In this document: in pieces, positions 1 to 14,300 of the stretch | Position numbering within the stretch: the first letter of the stretch is position 1 | Layout of the letters: each line of letters begins with the position of its first letter | Origin: Erpobdella octoculata | Lineage: Eukaryota; Annelida; Clitellata; Hirudinida; Erpobdellidae | Length of the DNA stretch: 64,000 nt | Assembly: GCA_963978895.1 (NCBI GenBank) | Contig: OZ022241.1 | Location: 11,241,356 to 11,305,355, forward strand | Reading direction: 5' to 3' | Made by a program: the position numbers and the translations under genes | Notes under the pieces: generated by a model | What the model was told of the DNA's origin: nothing | The model's input: only the letters and a program-made list of their open reading frames with translations | Database searches by the model: none

Positions 1-1042
1 TCTTATCATCATCATCGTCATCATCACAAGAATACAATTTAAATCAGATGTTTCAGCGACAAAAAGATCTAAAAAAAACCAACTTAAAACAAAAAAATAA
101 AATTAATTTCAATCTTTCATGTCCAAGTTAGCCAATAAGTCTAAATTGTGTAAATTCACAAGAAAATTTCAACTATTTAAAAAAATGTACATTATTTAAA
201 ATTGAAAAAGTCTACATTATTTCAATTAAAAAAAGTCTATAATATTTAAATTCATAAAAGTCTACATTATTCTAATTTGAAAGTCTACATTATTTGAATG
301 TTAAAAGGTTGCTTTTTTTTAAAAAAAATCAAATTTTTTACACAACAAACAAAACAAAACACGATGAGGAATTTTAATATCATTTGAAAAAGCACCTCAC
401 TGTGCACACAATAATTAATGGCACTACTCATGCACAGCCTTGCACAAGCACCGGCTTAAATACGTGCTTGGCTTAATAAAACGGCATCAAGAAATTCAGA
501 AAGACAGTTGGATTGTTGATTGAATAAATCGGAAACAGGAAAGAGAGAAGAGATGGTGATTAAAAGAAGTGAGAGGACCTGGATGCGAGCAACCCCGTAC
601 AAGGCGTTCATTGCTTCAATATTTGTAGTAGGAGTGGAATGTGCTGGAATTCTCTGCAGTTGTGTCTCCTTGCTTAGTTCGTGGCTGAAATTTGTTTTAG
701 CACTTCAATAAATAGATTAAGAAAATTAAATCTTAAACATTTTCGGTCTTGTTTTGTTTACATTATTTATAAACTACCCATAAGTAATATATGGATAGTA
801 TAATATCAAATCAAATCAGTCAAACAGTAATAACATGAAATGTAACTAAGGTGTTAAAAAATGTTAGTAGACATGTGAAAATATTAGCAATTGTTAACAA
901 AAAAGATTTTAAGATGTTATTGATTATGAAGAAATAAAAAAATTTGTTATAAAAAATAGTAAAGTGACATTGAATCATCAGATTTTCAATATTTAATGCT
1001 TATTTATTAAAATTAAAGTTTTTTTTCAACGAATTATTATTA
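1..1042. other. Left edge, downstream of the nesprin-like gene
   Basis: A+T-rich sequence with short homopolymers and a loose repeat of the word tctacattat between about 200 and 300. A 63-codon plus-strand reading frame (520-711) has no recognisable family, and its codon use looks ordinary for noise. I see no splice-bounded continuation of the nesprin rod and no KASH-like exon here. The polyadenylation signal of the minus-strand gene lies near its right end. Confidence 0.5.
1002..1007 (-). terminator. Polyadenylation signal AATAAA of the minus-strand nesprin-like gene
   Basis: The plus strand reads tttatt, which is AATAAA on the minus strand. It lies about 36 bases after the in-frame TAA at 1043-1045. 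The spacing suits a short 3' UTR and supports reading the 1043-1147 exon as terminal. AATAAA is frequent by chance in such A+T-rich DNA, so this is only supporting evidence. Confidence 0.4.
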
Positions 1043-1147
1043 TTAGTACTTGTTAGTATGAAAAGAAACTGTGTTCGGGAGATCAATTTCATCAAAATCT
1101 GAATCATTATCATCAGAATCGATGCGATTGTCTGTGATCGTATTGAG
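1043..1147 (-). CDS. SYNE: Probable terminal exon of the nesprin-like gene, acidic tail and stop
   Basis: The acceptor reads attcgccag on the minus strand, followed by LNTITDNRIDSDDNDSDF, DEIDLPNTVSFHTNKY and a TAA, in phase with the previous exon if its donor is gtaggt. The tail is strongly acidic, is not helical and carries no transmembrane segment or proline-rich KASH end. A possible donor (aacaa/gtacta) just before the stop could instead continue the rod beyond the window. Terminal status is therefore likely but not certain. Confidence 0.5.
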   Translation of the reverse strand, partial: LNTITDNRIDSDDNDSDFDEIDLPNTVSFHTNKY

Positions 1148-4100
1148 CTGGCGAATCAATTTTTAAAATATGAAAGAATAGAATTATTTAATTATTAAAA
1201 AAACAAATATTTTTAAAATGTTCACACAACCACTAAAATCAGTAAATGAAATTTAGTAAATTTGAAACTACCTACTTGATAAAGTTGTTCACACAGTTTT
1301 CTTTGTAACGTTTTCATGTTTGATTTGAGTTCGTCTTTCTTCAACAAGAACTTTTCAACGCACGGCAGTAGAGGCACACAATCTTTCTTATTTATCGCCA
1401 CATTCAAATTCCGTGATTGATTTTTTAACTCTTTTATTCTTCTTTTCATTTCTTTTTTCATTTCCTGTAAAAAAAACAAAAATAAATTTGATTGAATGTT
1501 GAAACAATAAATCATATGCATAACATTGAATATCTTAATTCATCTACATTATTTAAAAAATTTAATAGAAATCTCTAAAACTGAATCACACAAAATTTCT
1601 ACAAAAGATTCAAACAACTTTGATTGTATAAAGATGTTCTTCAAAATTTGTTTTTGAATTTGTTTCAACATCGCATTCGATGCAGGCCAGTGATGACGAT
1701 GTGCTCCTCAGCCAATTGTTTAATGATTCGACGCTTCCTTTGAACATTCGGGAAATTCTCAGGCGATGGTCGAGTCTGATATGAAAAAAATTTGCATGTG
1801 AAATTTTAAATGTTCATTCTTCAAATAAATCAAATTTATATAAAATAAATAAACTCTTTTACATCAGCAGTGTAAAAAAAATCTTTCACCTTCTGAAATT
1901 GAGTCTGACAATGTGTTCAACGTCCTGCCATTTATTCCACACTTCATTCAGCATTTTATGCATTTCTTCTGATCTATCAACCTGAAGAGAGAGAGCCATC
2001 TGTTTAAAATCCTCCTGAAGATTGTCTCTCATGTAACACTTGCTCTCCAGCCGTGAAATCAGTTTCTGATAAAATTATGGAAAAAAAATCTCCATCATAT
2101 TTAAAAAGAATTTATCATCTTTAATTTAAATAAATGAACTAAGTTATCCTTATATGAACAAGTGTAGACAAACAAACAAATCCCAACCATGTACTCATCA
2201 GAAACATCGTTGAGTTGCGAAAAATCAAGAACTTCAATGTTTCTGAAACTTTCGATTTTCCTCACTTCTTCATCAATCTCACCAACAAAATTGTTGACAT
2301 TTTCACAATCAACAAAATATTTCTTCCACTGTTTTGAAACATTTTCGATCCTACAAAATTTATTTGAACCATATTTGTGTTTATCAACAGCCGATTTATC
2401 TAATCAGGCATCATAATAACAATCTATCGTAAATAATAATAAATATAATTAAAAATCTAACCAGATATTTTGGTTGAGCAGAGATTTCACAACTTGTTGC
2501 CACTTTGTTTCAAGAAGAACTTTAACATGTTGAATGTTTTGTTGCTCAACAGCTGATGAACATGCATCAACGTCTTCGTGTAGAACTTCACACAAACCTA
2601 TCAAGGATGAAACTCCTGCATTCTTTGATTGCATCTCCACTTGAAAATTCTAATAGAACATACAAACAAACTCAATTATAGAAAATTAAATATATTACTC
2701 AAATCAATTTAAGCCATCAAGTTTGTATTTAAAACCTAAACATGTACCATAAACTGACTCGTTATAATTGCTTGCTAATAGGAAATATTATTATTATTAT
2801 TTTATTCATTTTTTATAGTTTTTAATTAAAATTAACAATAATAATTTAGGGCACTGGTGGTATAGCGGTAAGGCATTTGCCTGAAAGTCTGTGAAAGGTG
2901 TCTTTAAACGGCTGGCCCGGTTGTGCTGTGAACTGGCCCCCACAAAGTGAGAAAGCACAGGTTAGAACAAAAAATGGTTCAGAAGTCTTTTCTAAGAATA
3001 CAATGTCATTATAATCTCAAAGGATTTAAAATTTGCAAAAATCAAACAATATTATTAATTATTACTGTATTTAAATATTATTATTATTATAAAAATTCCG
3101 AGTTCTACAAAACAGAATATTATTATAGTATTTATTGTAAATGAAAAACAACCTGCAAAACACGAATGCCATTCATAATTTCTTCAACATTAAAACGCAT
3201 CAATTTGATCGGAGAGGAAAGCTGAGATTCTATGCAAGAAAACCAGCTCTGAAATTTTTCTAAACTTCTATGGAAATGAAGCATAATTTGCTGGACACTT
3301 TCTAATTTGCTCAATCTGAAGAAAAAGATAATTTTAATTTTATTAAAAATTGTTTAAAAAAATCAAAATTATTGTCAAATAATAAAAAGAAAAAAAATCA
3401 GTAATTTGAATAATGAAAGTTTCACCTCGTTGATACATCAATACAACACTTCTCATGCAAGTTCTTCAAATAATTCAATTTGCTTTTAATGAAATTTAAT
3501 AATTTGACATTTCTTGGTGCCAGCTCATTGCTGGTGGCTTCTAACTCAACGAGTGTCTCATTGATTTTCTCAAGTTTTTGTCTGTAGAACTGAAAAAAAT
3601 TATTGAAATAAACAATTTTTGTTATAAAAAAAATTCTTTGAAAAGTATTTTATTTTCAAATAAAAAAAAGTTAATGTTTCAAAATATCATATTTTAGCAA
3701 ATAAAAAATTTGTGCGAAACAAATTCTTATAAGTTGCATGCTTGTGCATTCTCTGTTGTTAATTTTCATTATAAGGAAGTACAGGTTAAGAATGAGTTTC
3801 CATCACACGTGCTAAAATACACTAATATAAAATCCATAAGAAAATACATGATGCCATTCACTAGCATTCATAACATCTTACAGTTTTCAGAAGTTTGATG
3901 GCCTTATTTACATGATGATCACTGCAGACTGTTGCCAGACAAGATTTAATTTCACACAAATCTCCAAAGACTTTGTTGCTGGCATTTAACATTTCATTCC
4001 ATCTTGTTGAATGCTGCCCAGCTGATTGTTTGGAAGCGGTCAGCCTTGCAGAAACTTCATTCAACTGGAAATTCATTGATTTGATTTCCATGTACATTTC

Positions 4101-5286
4101 ATGAGCATCTATAAGTTCTAGTGAGTTGACCACTGTTTCGCAGTCTTTTTCAAGCTGCAGAGCTTCTTTTCTCAACACATCTACTGATTCTTCTGTTTTC
4201 TAAACATGAACATCAGTAAAAATCAAATTATTAAAAAACAGTGCAGAAACAAAAATGAAAAAAAAAACTAGTAAAACCTTAAACATTTCTGATGCAGCAG
4301 GCATGCAAATGACAATTTCCAAATCTTGTAAATCCGATTTAATCAAAGAAATTTCTTCCACGATGTACCGAATTTTCATCTTTAATTGACTCGTATGATT
4401 TGCAAAAGTTTTCAAATTGTGGAGTTTCTCTAAGACCTTATCACACAGAGATCTCCACGTATCAAAAAATGTTTTTGGTCTCAAAAAAGCTTGTGAGTCA
4501 ACGAGTCCTTGGCATACAGAAGTTTGCGTATGATACTCAAGTTGTTGTATTAAAGGCAAGAGATCAGCAAGTTGTTGTTTGATTCTCTGATAGTTTTACA
4601 AAAAGAAAATTTATATAATAATTGAGAAAAAATAAATAATAAAAGTTGTTTAATTATTTAAAGTTTATATTTCAAATGTTGAAATAACCTGAAATTTTTC
4701 AATATCATCATAAATCTGAGATAAAGATAGTTTCTTCTCGAGAGAATCAAAAGAGTTAACTGAAAGTTTGAGAATGGCCAGCCTCTTAGCAACTTCATCT
4801 TGAAGTGATTTTATATCTTCTTTTAATTTACATTCATCTCCAAGAAAAATTTCATTCAATTTTTCGTAACTTTGCAATTGAAATATATTTTCTATTTTCA
4901 AATCTTCAACAGTAAGCAATTCATGGCACTTTTTGTTCATTTTGAATTCTCTCAGTTGTTTTAGAAGTTCTTGCATTTTATTGTGCAAAGATGTCAGGTT
5001 TGATGATGTCATTCTGAGATCACTCCTAAGATTTTCCTCATCAACTGATTTTTGTTTATCAGTCCCAGCTTTAAAAAATTCTGATATTAATATTATTGTA
5101 GGCTTCAAAAAATTATATTAATATTACTATATGCTTCAAAAAATTATGATATTAATATTATTATAAGCTTGAAAAAGTTAGGATATTAATATTATTATAT
5201 GCTTAAAAAATTATAATATTAATATTATTATATGTTTCAAAATATTATGATATTGATATTATTTTATGCTTCAAAGAAATCATGAT

Positions 5287-5332
<46 letters not shown>

Positions 5333-8300
5333 GAACATGTCCTGACTGACTGATAATCAACGCCAATTTAAAAAAACGCCTCATCCTAAGAAAGTGAAAT
5401 TTAGAACTTATATTACTTTTATAGCTTAAGCACCCACTAAGAGAGGATTTTTGATATGTTTGCTCCTGAGGAGATAAAACAGGAAGATAAACTTTTTCTA
5501 AAAAAAGCACGTATCTCAGAAACCAAAAATGAGAAAGTTTTGAAATTCGAAATTTAGACTAATCTTAAAAAATAAAAAGATAGGTGTTTCACCTTTTTTA
5601 TTTTAATTTGGTTTCCGGGACCTCAAATGTTGGGTGGAAATTAATTAACTCTAGTCAATTGTTTATTTCTAAGATTGTTCTTATAAAATAACAAAATACG
5701 TATTTTGAAAAATGTTTGAAATTTTGGTTTCCGGGACTTCAAATGTAGGGTGGAAAATAGGGCTAATTGTATTTTAGGACAACTGCTACTCCAAAACTGT
5801 AAGTGCTACAGATGTAAAAATTAGTATTTAGTATTTACTCAAAAAATAAAGATATAGGTGTTTCACTATTTTTTGATAGTTTTTCTTTCTGGACCTCAAA
5901 TGTGGGGTGGAAAAAAAACTCTTGGCTTATAAACTCAAAACCGTAATATGTCAAAGCATTTAAATTCAGTATCTATATTTTTTAACATAAAAAGATACAC
6001 GTTTCACCATTTTTGAAAATTTGGTTTTTGTGACTTCAAACGTAGGGAGGAAAATAGAGTTATATGTTTTTTATAATAACTGCCACTCAGAAACTGAAAA
6101 TACTACAGATATGAAAATTAGTATTTAGATACTATTTAGAAAATAAAGTTACACATGTTTTACCAATTTTTTTTTATTTTTTTTCCAGGGCTACAGGGTG
6201 AAAAAATTATTATTTGCTGCTTGAAAACTCAGTAAATGGAAATGTGAAAACATTAAAATTCAGTATTTAGGTTTTTCTTTAAAAAATAATAAGATACTTG
6301 TTTCATTATTTTTTGAAAAATTAGTTTCCGAGCTTTGAGGTTTTGTGCCCTTTTAAAACCGGCTGTGTTCAGTTCATTACAGACCGGACCATACCTCAAC
6401 TTTTGTACTTATGAAACGAGCTGGTTAGGGCCTGAAATTTTGTGCCTAAATTAGATGCCAGGCCTGGAATTTTCTGCCATACCGTGTCTCAAAAAACCGT
6501 GTAGGGCTCTATGGATTAGAGTTCTGCACGGGCCGGGTCAGGCCGTAATTTTAGGGTCTTCAGACGAGCCTGGCTGGACCTAAAGTCAAACCGGGCCGGA
6601 CCGAGATTTTTTGCCAAGTATATAGGGATTTTAGGCCTGTAAAAACAGCATTGCCCAAATTAGACGGACTGGGCCAAACCTGAAATTTTGGCTTATGAAA
6701 CGGGCCAGGCCGAGTTGTCAATTTTGACAACTCTCAATTAGATCTTAAAATTTTTTTCCCTCATAAAATGCACTTTATCACAACACTCATAAACATTGAA
6801 AAAAAAACTGTTTATAATCAATTTTGTCTGCTATTTCCTAACTAGCCATTTTTCAGTATTTTGTTTTAGATGTTTACGGAACAATTCTCTTTAAGATGAA
6901 TTTTTAAATTTCTAGTTAGTTGAATTTAACTGAATATTTGTATATATAATATAATACAATTGAAAAACACTAACTGCTTGAATGAATTTGATAAATGAAA
7001 TCCCATTCAAGACATTGATAAAGCAAATCTGCCTCCATCTTCAAATTGAAAACATCTTTTATTCTTTTCCTCAATTCATGTTCCATTACCTTTAAATTGC
7101 AAATATTAAAAGATAATTAAATGAATTAATAAATGATTTTATTAAAAAATGAACAAGTAAACAAACAAACAAATAAATTTATTGTAGAAATATTTGCGGT
7201 ATTTTCAAGCTAACCTTAATAGCATCATTATTTTCATTACTGAATTCCAAATCTCTCGTAGCATCAAACCATTGTTGATGTCGCTTTAGTTTTGACACAA
7301 GAACTTTTATGTTGGATGTTTTTTGATCATTTAAATTGGTATACTCCTAAAAACGAACCAAAAATGTGAGTTTGGTTCAATCTAGTAATGTAATTCTTTG
7401 TGAAATGAATATGTAAAAGCATTTCCATGACTACTTCAATTAAAATGAGTTGGTGGGCATTGGGCATATATAACTTTTCTTACATGTACATTTAAAAAAT
7501 CACCATCCTAGTTTTAATTTCAAAACATTAAGTTATTTAATTTAATTAAATTATGTTATTATAACTATTTTAATTGTCATCTTCAAATCAATTATTTAAA
7601 ATTTTAATAAAATGTGGCACACCCAGGATTATCATTTGGATGGGAGGTTTTTGATATTTTAAAATTAATAACAAAAATGTTTTAATAGTTTGATAATTTT
7701 TTACTTCAAGTATATCATATATAAAAATTTATTAAAAAAATCAAATCAAAATAATTTCATTTCATTTTCAAAAATTCTGTTTATTTCAAAACATGTCAAA
7801 AAACTATTTCAGATCAATTGTAGACATATAAGCAATTTTTATAAAGATTAATGTTTAATTTTTTCAAGCTTTTTTATTTTGTTTAAGAAAGGATCTATTA
7901 TTTGTGCTAAATTTCTATACAAACACAACATAGCTAAACGGTTTAATCTGTACTTTGACGAACAACTAGTCAAATACGTTTTCAAGAGTAGAGATAGCTG
8001 TATCATTTCACATAAATAGGAATGGACCAAAACAAATCCATATATTGTTCATCTACATAATTTTTGTTACTGGTCTTTCTGTATTTTTATAAACATTGAA
8101 ACCAGTTTATTAGCTAAACTTCATATTTTTTATTTAATAATTTTTTCAAAAGTTTTCAGAAAGATAGTTCTAACTCAATACCCTCCCCCACTTTTGAGTG
8201 CGCCACTTAATTATTATTGGAGCTAACCTGAATGAGTTTCATTCTCTCATCAACTTCAACTGACATCACTTCTAATTTTGCCTTGAGCAGATTATATGTT

Positions 8301-11300
8301 TCATCACAAACATTATTGTCACCAATGTTTGTGAAAACACTTGTTAACGATGACGATTTTACAACATCCAAGTCTTTTTCCAAGTTACTCACACCAGCCT
8401 AAAATATACATATTTTTGCTCTGATTTTGTGTTTATTTACTCAAAATTAGTAAGAGGTTCTTGACCAATCTGAACTGAATTTTCCAAAGTTACTGATTGA
8501 GTTAACAGAAAAAAAATAAATTGACCAACATGTATTAATGAAAGCTTTTCAATTAAATCTTCAGCAGTTAAATTATCAGTAAGATTTGTATTTTCAAGTT
8601 TTTTCTGCAACCCAACAAATTTTTCATTTATATCTTTCATCATCAACGTGTATTTTTGTTGGTCATTCAACGTCTTTTCTAGTTCTTTTCGCTGCTTTTC
8701 CAACTATATCAAAAATTAAATACTAGAATTATTTAACTATTAAAAAAATAAAAATATAAAATCTTAACAAATTTAAATAATAAAGAAAGAATAATAACAA
8801 AACAAATTATAAATATTGATTAAAATATAAAATTAAAAAAGTCACAAATTCTGAAAACTAAAACTCAATATTATATAAGCACTTAAGAATTTATGAGAAC
8901 AATAAAGACTACATGCAATAAGAAAAATAAATAAAAAATTAGAATTCATTGTAATAAATCAGAAAATAAATTAAATAATATTATGTGCAATAAACCAGAA
9001 ATAAATAAAATATTATTCTACATAATAAAATAGATATAAATAAAACATTAGAATTATTTGTAATAAATCAGAACACAAAATAAACAGAAAGGGAATTGAG
9101 AAAAAAGATAAATACCGATACAAAAACATCGTGCTCCGCGTCATTTGAAATCTACATCTACACACACAACCTGTTCTATTACAGAATCTTCATCAGTAAA
9201 ATGGATCATTTCTCTATTTCTGGAATTTACCCCAAAAGAAGGTTTTAAAGAATTTTTGAAGTTCATGAAAATTTCATGAAAAGTGAATTTGTTGTTCATT
9301 TTAAAATTGTTCATAACTGGATCTGTCCAATCAGCAACCATTTTTATTTGTTTGACCATCTGCATTGGCAGGACGATGTTGAAATATTCAAACTCGTCAG
9401 CCATTTCAAACAGCTCTAACTTAGAAACTTTATTAAAAATCTTTTTCTGCTGATCAGTAAGCAGCTTGAAAACAGCAGAAATATGAATGCCAATCATTGA
9501 CCAAATTGTATTCTTGTTCAATGATGATTTGTTTAAAAATCTTTCACAGCTCTGATCAGCATAATGGTTATCTTTTTTAGAAGACACAGTTTCTGGCAAT
9601 TGAATTTCATTTGAAGTCTTACAAACTGCAGCAGAATTTTTTTTGTTTATAAATGGTTCAGCTTCAGGATCATCATCATCACAAATAAGTGATTCAGGAC
9701 TTGATGGGACTGGGGAGAAATTTTTTATTTTTTCCAATACAACTTTTGAACTTTTTCCTTGATCCATGGTCTCGGCATTCCTCGGCCCTCTAGAAAATTG
9801 ATTTAAACCTGCAAGTGAGCTTGCAATTGTGGTACCATTAACTTTCTGCAGTTGGACCAATCTATGACTAAGGCAATTATTATAACTTTTTGAAGCATTG
9901 GCATCAGTCAAGATGTATACATAACTCAGCAATGCACTCAGGGATACACCAGTGCCAGTATGAACCAACTGTTTTTCTACGGTTTGAAACTGATAGCAGT
10001 ATGTATCGGAGGTATCGTGAGATGAAGAAATATTATTGAAGCTCTCATCAGTGTGCTAATTGAAAGATAATATCAATATTTCTTGAACTGATTGGCATTA
10101 AAATTTTAAGAAGAAAATAATAACTTATCATGTTGTGAGAAACTGCTTTAATTATTAATTGCAACTCCATGATGGTTGCTTAATTTTTGTCCACACATGA
10201 ATCAAAATTAAAGCTTTTATTGCAAACTATCATTCATTGTCATTAAATACTTTTATTAAGTATTATCGAAAATTATGGTAAATACACAAGATTAAAAAAA
10301 GACATCTATAATAATTAAGATACTTAATACCTTCACTAATTCCGGTTTTTGATTGAAAGTTCCAGAAATGCTAGAAGGTTTAACAAAGTCAACAACCTAA
10401 AAAAATAACAAATTTAAAAATATTATTTTCCAATAAAAATGATTCACGCTCAGTATAAAAAATTTACATCTTCAGCAGCACAGTCCCAAGTAAAACCCTC
10501 AAATGTTGGAATATTTCTAACAACGCTAAGGAGTTTCTCCTGGAAATCTTCACAATCAAATGAAGGACAAATATTTGCAAGTCTCTCAGCATCATTAGAA
10601 ATTTCTATCAACTCTTTTCTCATTTTGTCAGAATCATTATCAGGATCCATTTTTAAAAACGTTGTGAGGCATTGTTGAATATTGAAAACCAGATGTTTGA
10701 GTTCATCGTTTATTGTAGATGTCTTCTGGAAATATTGAATTATGATTTATTATCATTAATTTAATTATTTTTTCTATTTAACTTATTTGAATGAAACTCA
10801 CAAGATTTTGTTTATCACAAGAAAGCAGCATTTTATCAAACTCATTGAATAATATAGAAGCATTCAAAGTTTTTGATTTTAAATCCAGATCAGCTTGCAG
10901 TTTCTCCTGCCAATGCTTCGTTTCATTTAAGGATCTGAATTTGATGAAAAACATCAAAACAAATTCATTTAAAAAAAAATCATCATTAAATTAAAGAAAT
11001 ATAACTAAAGAGTTAAAAAAAAAAAGAATCCACAAAAATAACTAACTTAAAAAATATTTCCTTCACATGAACTGCTTTCTTATTAAGATCTTCTTTTAAC
11101 TTTCCATCCTCCAAATAACTCGTCATTATATTTGAAGTATTTAACATCTTCTCAAGTGAGGTCTCTGTGTCTTTAAAATTTGTCAGCAAACACTACAATA
11201 TCAAATAGAAACATAAATATTATATATTGAAATTTAAGATACAAATTCAAAGTAATTTCTTTGTAAAAAACTAACTTGGCAATGAAGCAGCAACTTTTTC

Positions 11301-14300
11301 AAATTGTCTGCTGACTCAAAACGACCATTGATTTCGGGAACAGATGACAAAAATGTTGATACAACCAATAATGACGAGGTAAATTCTTCCCATGCCATTG
11401 AGACATTCTTTGAAAACATGAAAAAAGTAACATTTGTAAATTTGATCATCAATTTATTTAATAAATAAATAATCAATTTTATTTTACTAACCTTCAGAAT
11501 CCCAAACTTTTCTGTTATAAGCAAACTCAATTCCAGCCAGAGATCAGAAACTTCCATCAACATCTTGTAGGTATTTTCATCGCTGATAGAAATATCGATC
11601 ATCAACTTCAACTGCTTTTTACATATCACCAATGCATTCAAATCTTCTTGAAAATCAATAGATTTCATGTATGAAGATAAATTCTGAAAAAATTGCTTTT
11701 AACATAAAAATTCTGAAAAAATTGCATTTAAAACATTTCAATATCTGTAAACATAAACAAATTTCTTGTAATCTACCTTCAAAAAAGTCAACGAAGCAAA
11801 TTCTGTAATCTTCTTGCTTCCAGTGTTGAAGATATTTTCTTGTTCCACCCAACCTTCGTTCATTGCTTCGAGGTGCATACAAACTTTTTCAATAGCATGC
11901 TGCATAACCAATTATACAAGTATTTTATATTATTAATAAATTATTTTAAATAGAAACTAATATATCAATAACAACTAAAACATCAATAATGATTTTAATA
12001 TTTTGTCTTAAAGAGATCAACGATTAAATATTTTAATAATATCCATGATAGAATTATTTCCACTAAAAATAAATTACCAGATAGGAACTCCAGCAATTCA
12101 AAACATTCTTCAATGACTTTCCTTCCCCATCATTCAAATCTTCATAGGATTCCATAATTTTACTCCCTTCTTCCAAAGGATGTGAAAGTGTTGGCAAGTC
12201 TTTATTGATCTTTTCAGGTAAATTCAAGATGGTCTGCAAATAAGAAATCTAGAATATGAATCAAACTATATAAATGAACTTGTTTTTAATAATTTTGATT
12301 TTGATTAAAATGTAACTAAATATAAAATAAAGTATAATTTTGTATTAACACCTTAACATTTTCAATTTCTTTTGTATTAAAATCTCCAGCAATGTTTGAG
12401 CAAATATTCTTCAGACTTGATTTCAATTTGGAAAAGTTTTTGAAAAGTTTTTCATGATCAGAAACAACTTTCGATTGGAAGCCTAAAATTCCCTATAAAA
12501 TAAGTCAATTGTTTGTTAACAAACGCACATGAAAATGACAAATGAAACTAAAAAAGAAAAATTGAAATTACTGAGACACATTTCTTCACGTGATCAATTT
12601 TCTCAGAAAATGTTAAAAGTTCTTGATGTGATATTTTATCACATTTTAGTTTTACTGCTTTTTCTTTCAATTGGCCCAAAAACCCTTCTTTCTGGACTGT
12701 TTCTTTGTGGTGTTTCTGAAAACACATAAATAACATAACATATAAATAATTACATAATAGCAAGTATACTTTAAACTAGCGCTGTGCCAGTACTGTTTTT
12801 TTGCCAGTTCTGGTACTGGTATTTCCGGGTAAAAAACCGGTACTACAGGTCCGGTATAATGTCGAAAGCCTGAAAATGGCTAGAAATAGTATTTGAAGGA
12901 GCATTAGAGTTACCGTCCGCGGTCGGTCGCCACTCACCTCGCCAGTCGCCAGCTCGGAGGATAAAACTAAAATTAGTCATGGTTCAGTTAATAAAGCGGA
13001 ACGGTGCTAGACCGTTAGTTCTATGCTATTGCTAAGAACCGTTGTCCGTAATTGGAGTGTAGCAAACAATGGGCATACAGGTAAATAGCACTGCCCATCC
13101 TGCTGCTGTAGGTCTTTCACTCTTTTGACTTTTATGAGTGATGTGCTGAATGCCGATTGTTCAATACTGGTTCTGGCACCCTTCATACCGGCAGAACCGG
13201 TATTTGACGGTATTGCCAAAAACCGGCCGGTATACCGGCACAGCCCTACTTTAAACATATTATTCCATTATTATTTAGTAAAATGTTAATTGAAAGTTTC
13301 AGTGAATAACATTAATTTTTGTGATGGAACTATTCTTCAATATAGATATAGCTATCAGAAAATGAAATTCTTTAGTTCATAATAATGTAAATTTATTACA
13401 AAACTTGAAAAAACATTTAAATAATAAAAAACATCAAAACTATAATTACCTAATATTAATAATATTAATATTAATAAATGTGTATTATTTAAAATAAAAT
13501 AACAACCTCAACATCAAGCAGAATTTTTTTTTCTTCACCTGAACACCAACTATTCAACGATTTCAACTTCAAATTCTCAACGTTTTTTTCTTCAACAGAA
13601 ATCCACTTATCAAAATCTTCAATGTGACTCAACAGTTCTTGTCTTTCAATAGCATTTGTTTTTAATTTGTTCAAACATCCTTCCATGTTTGCTTGCTTTA
13701 ATTTCATTTCTTCCAAAGATTTCTTCAAAATTATTCGACCATATTTATGTGCTTCAAAATCACATTCATTTATCTTTTCTTCGATATCATCAGTTAACAA
13801 TCGACTGTCTTTCAAGTCTTGCTTTAATTCCTGGTCAAAACAACAAACTTTCACATCCACAAGAATATTTTAATAGAATGATGTAAATATATAAATAAAT
13901 AATATAGTTGTAGTACAATCATTTAATTCAGTTATTGTAGTTATGGCACATATTGAATAATATAAATATTAAAATTTATTGTACACTGACATTAACTAAA
14001 CTTGCTTCTTTTTCAATATTCTTTTCTGAGTCAATTTGAAGCAATTTGTTTCCAATAACTTTCATCATATCATTGAAATGTATTTCTTTCTCTTTAAAAT
14101 GTTCATAATTTCTTAAAGATTTATCAACTTTGTTTATTCTTTCCTGCAAAAAAATGTTTGTGATGTAAGCAAAAAGGTTCCATTGTTACTTAACTTTATT
14201 TATATTTATTCAAACATTCATTGGACAAAACTTACTTCTACAGAATGACAAAGTTTATTGTATGATCCAATGAGAGACGTTGTTTCATCAATTAATTCTG

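Noticed and set aside
520..711. 63-codon plus-strand frame as a small gene
   Set aside because: No family, no splice context and no upstream signal; length is compatible with chance.
13007..13258. A nesprin exon
   Set aside because: The frame lies within a transposon with its own target duplication and is homologous to a frame in a second transposon copy in DDX24, not to spectrin repeats.
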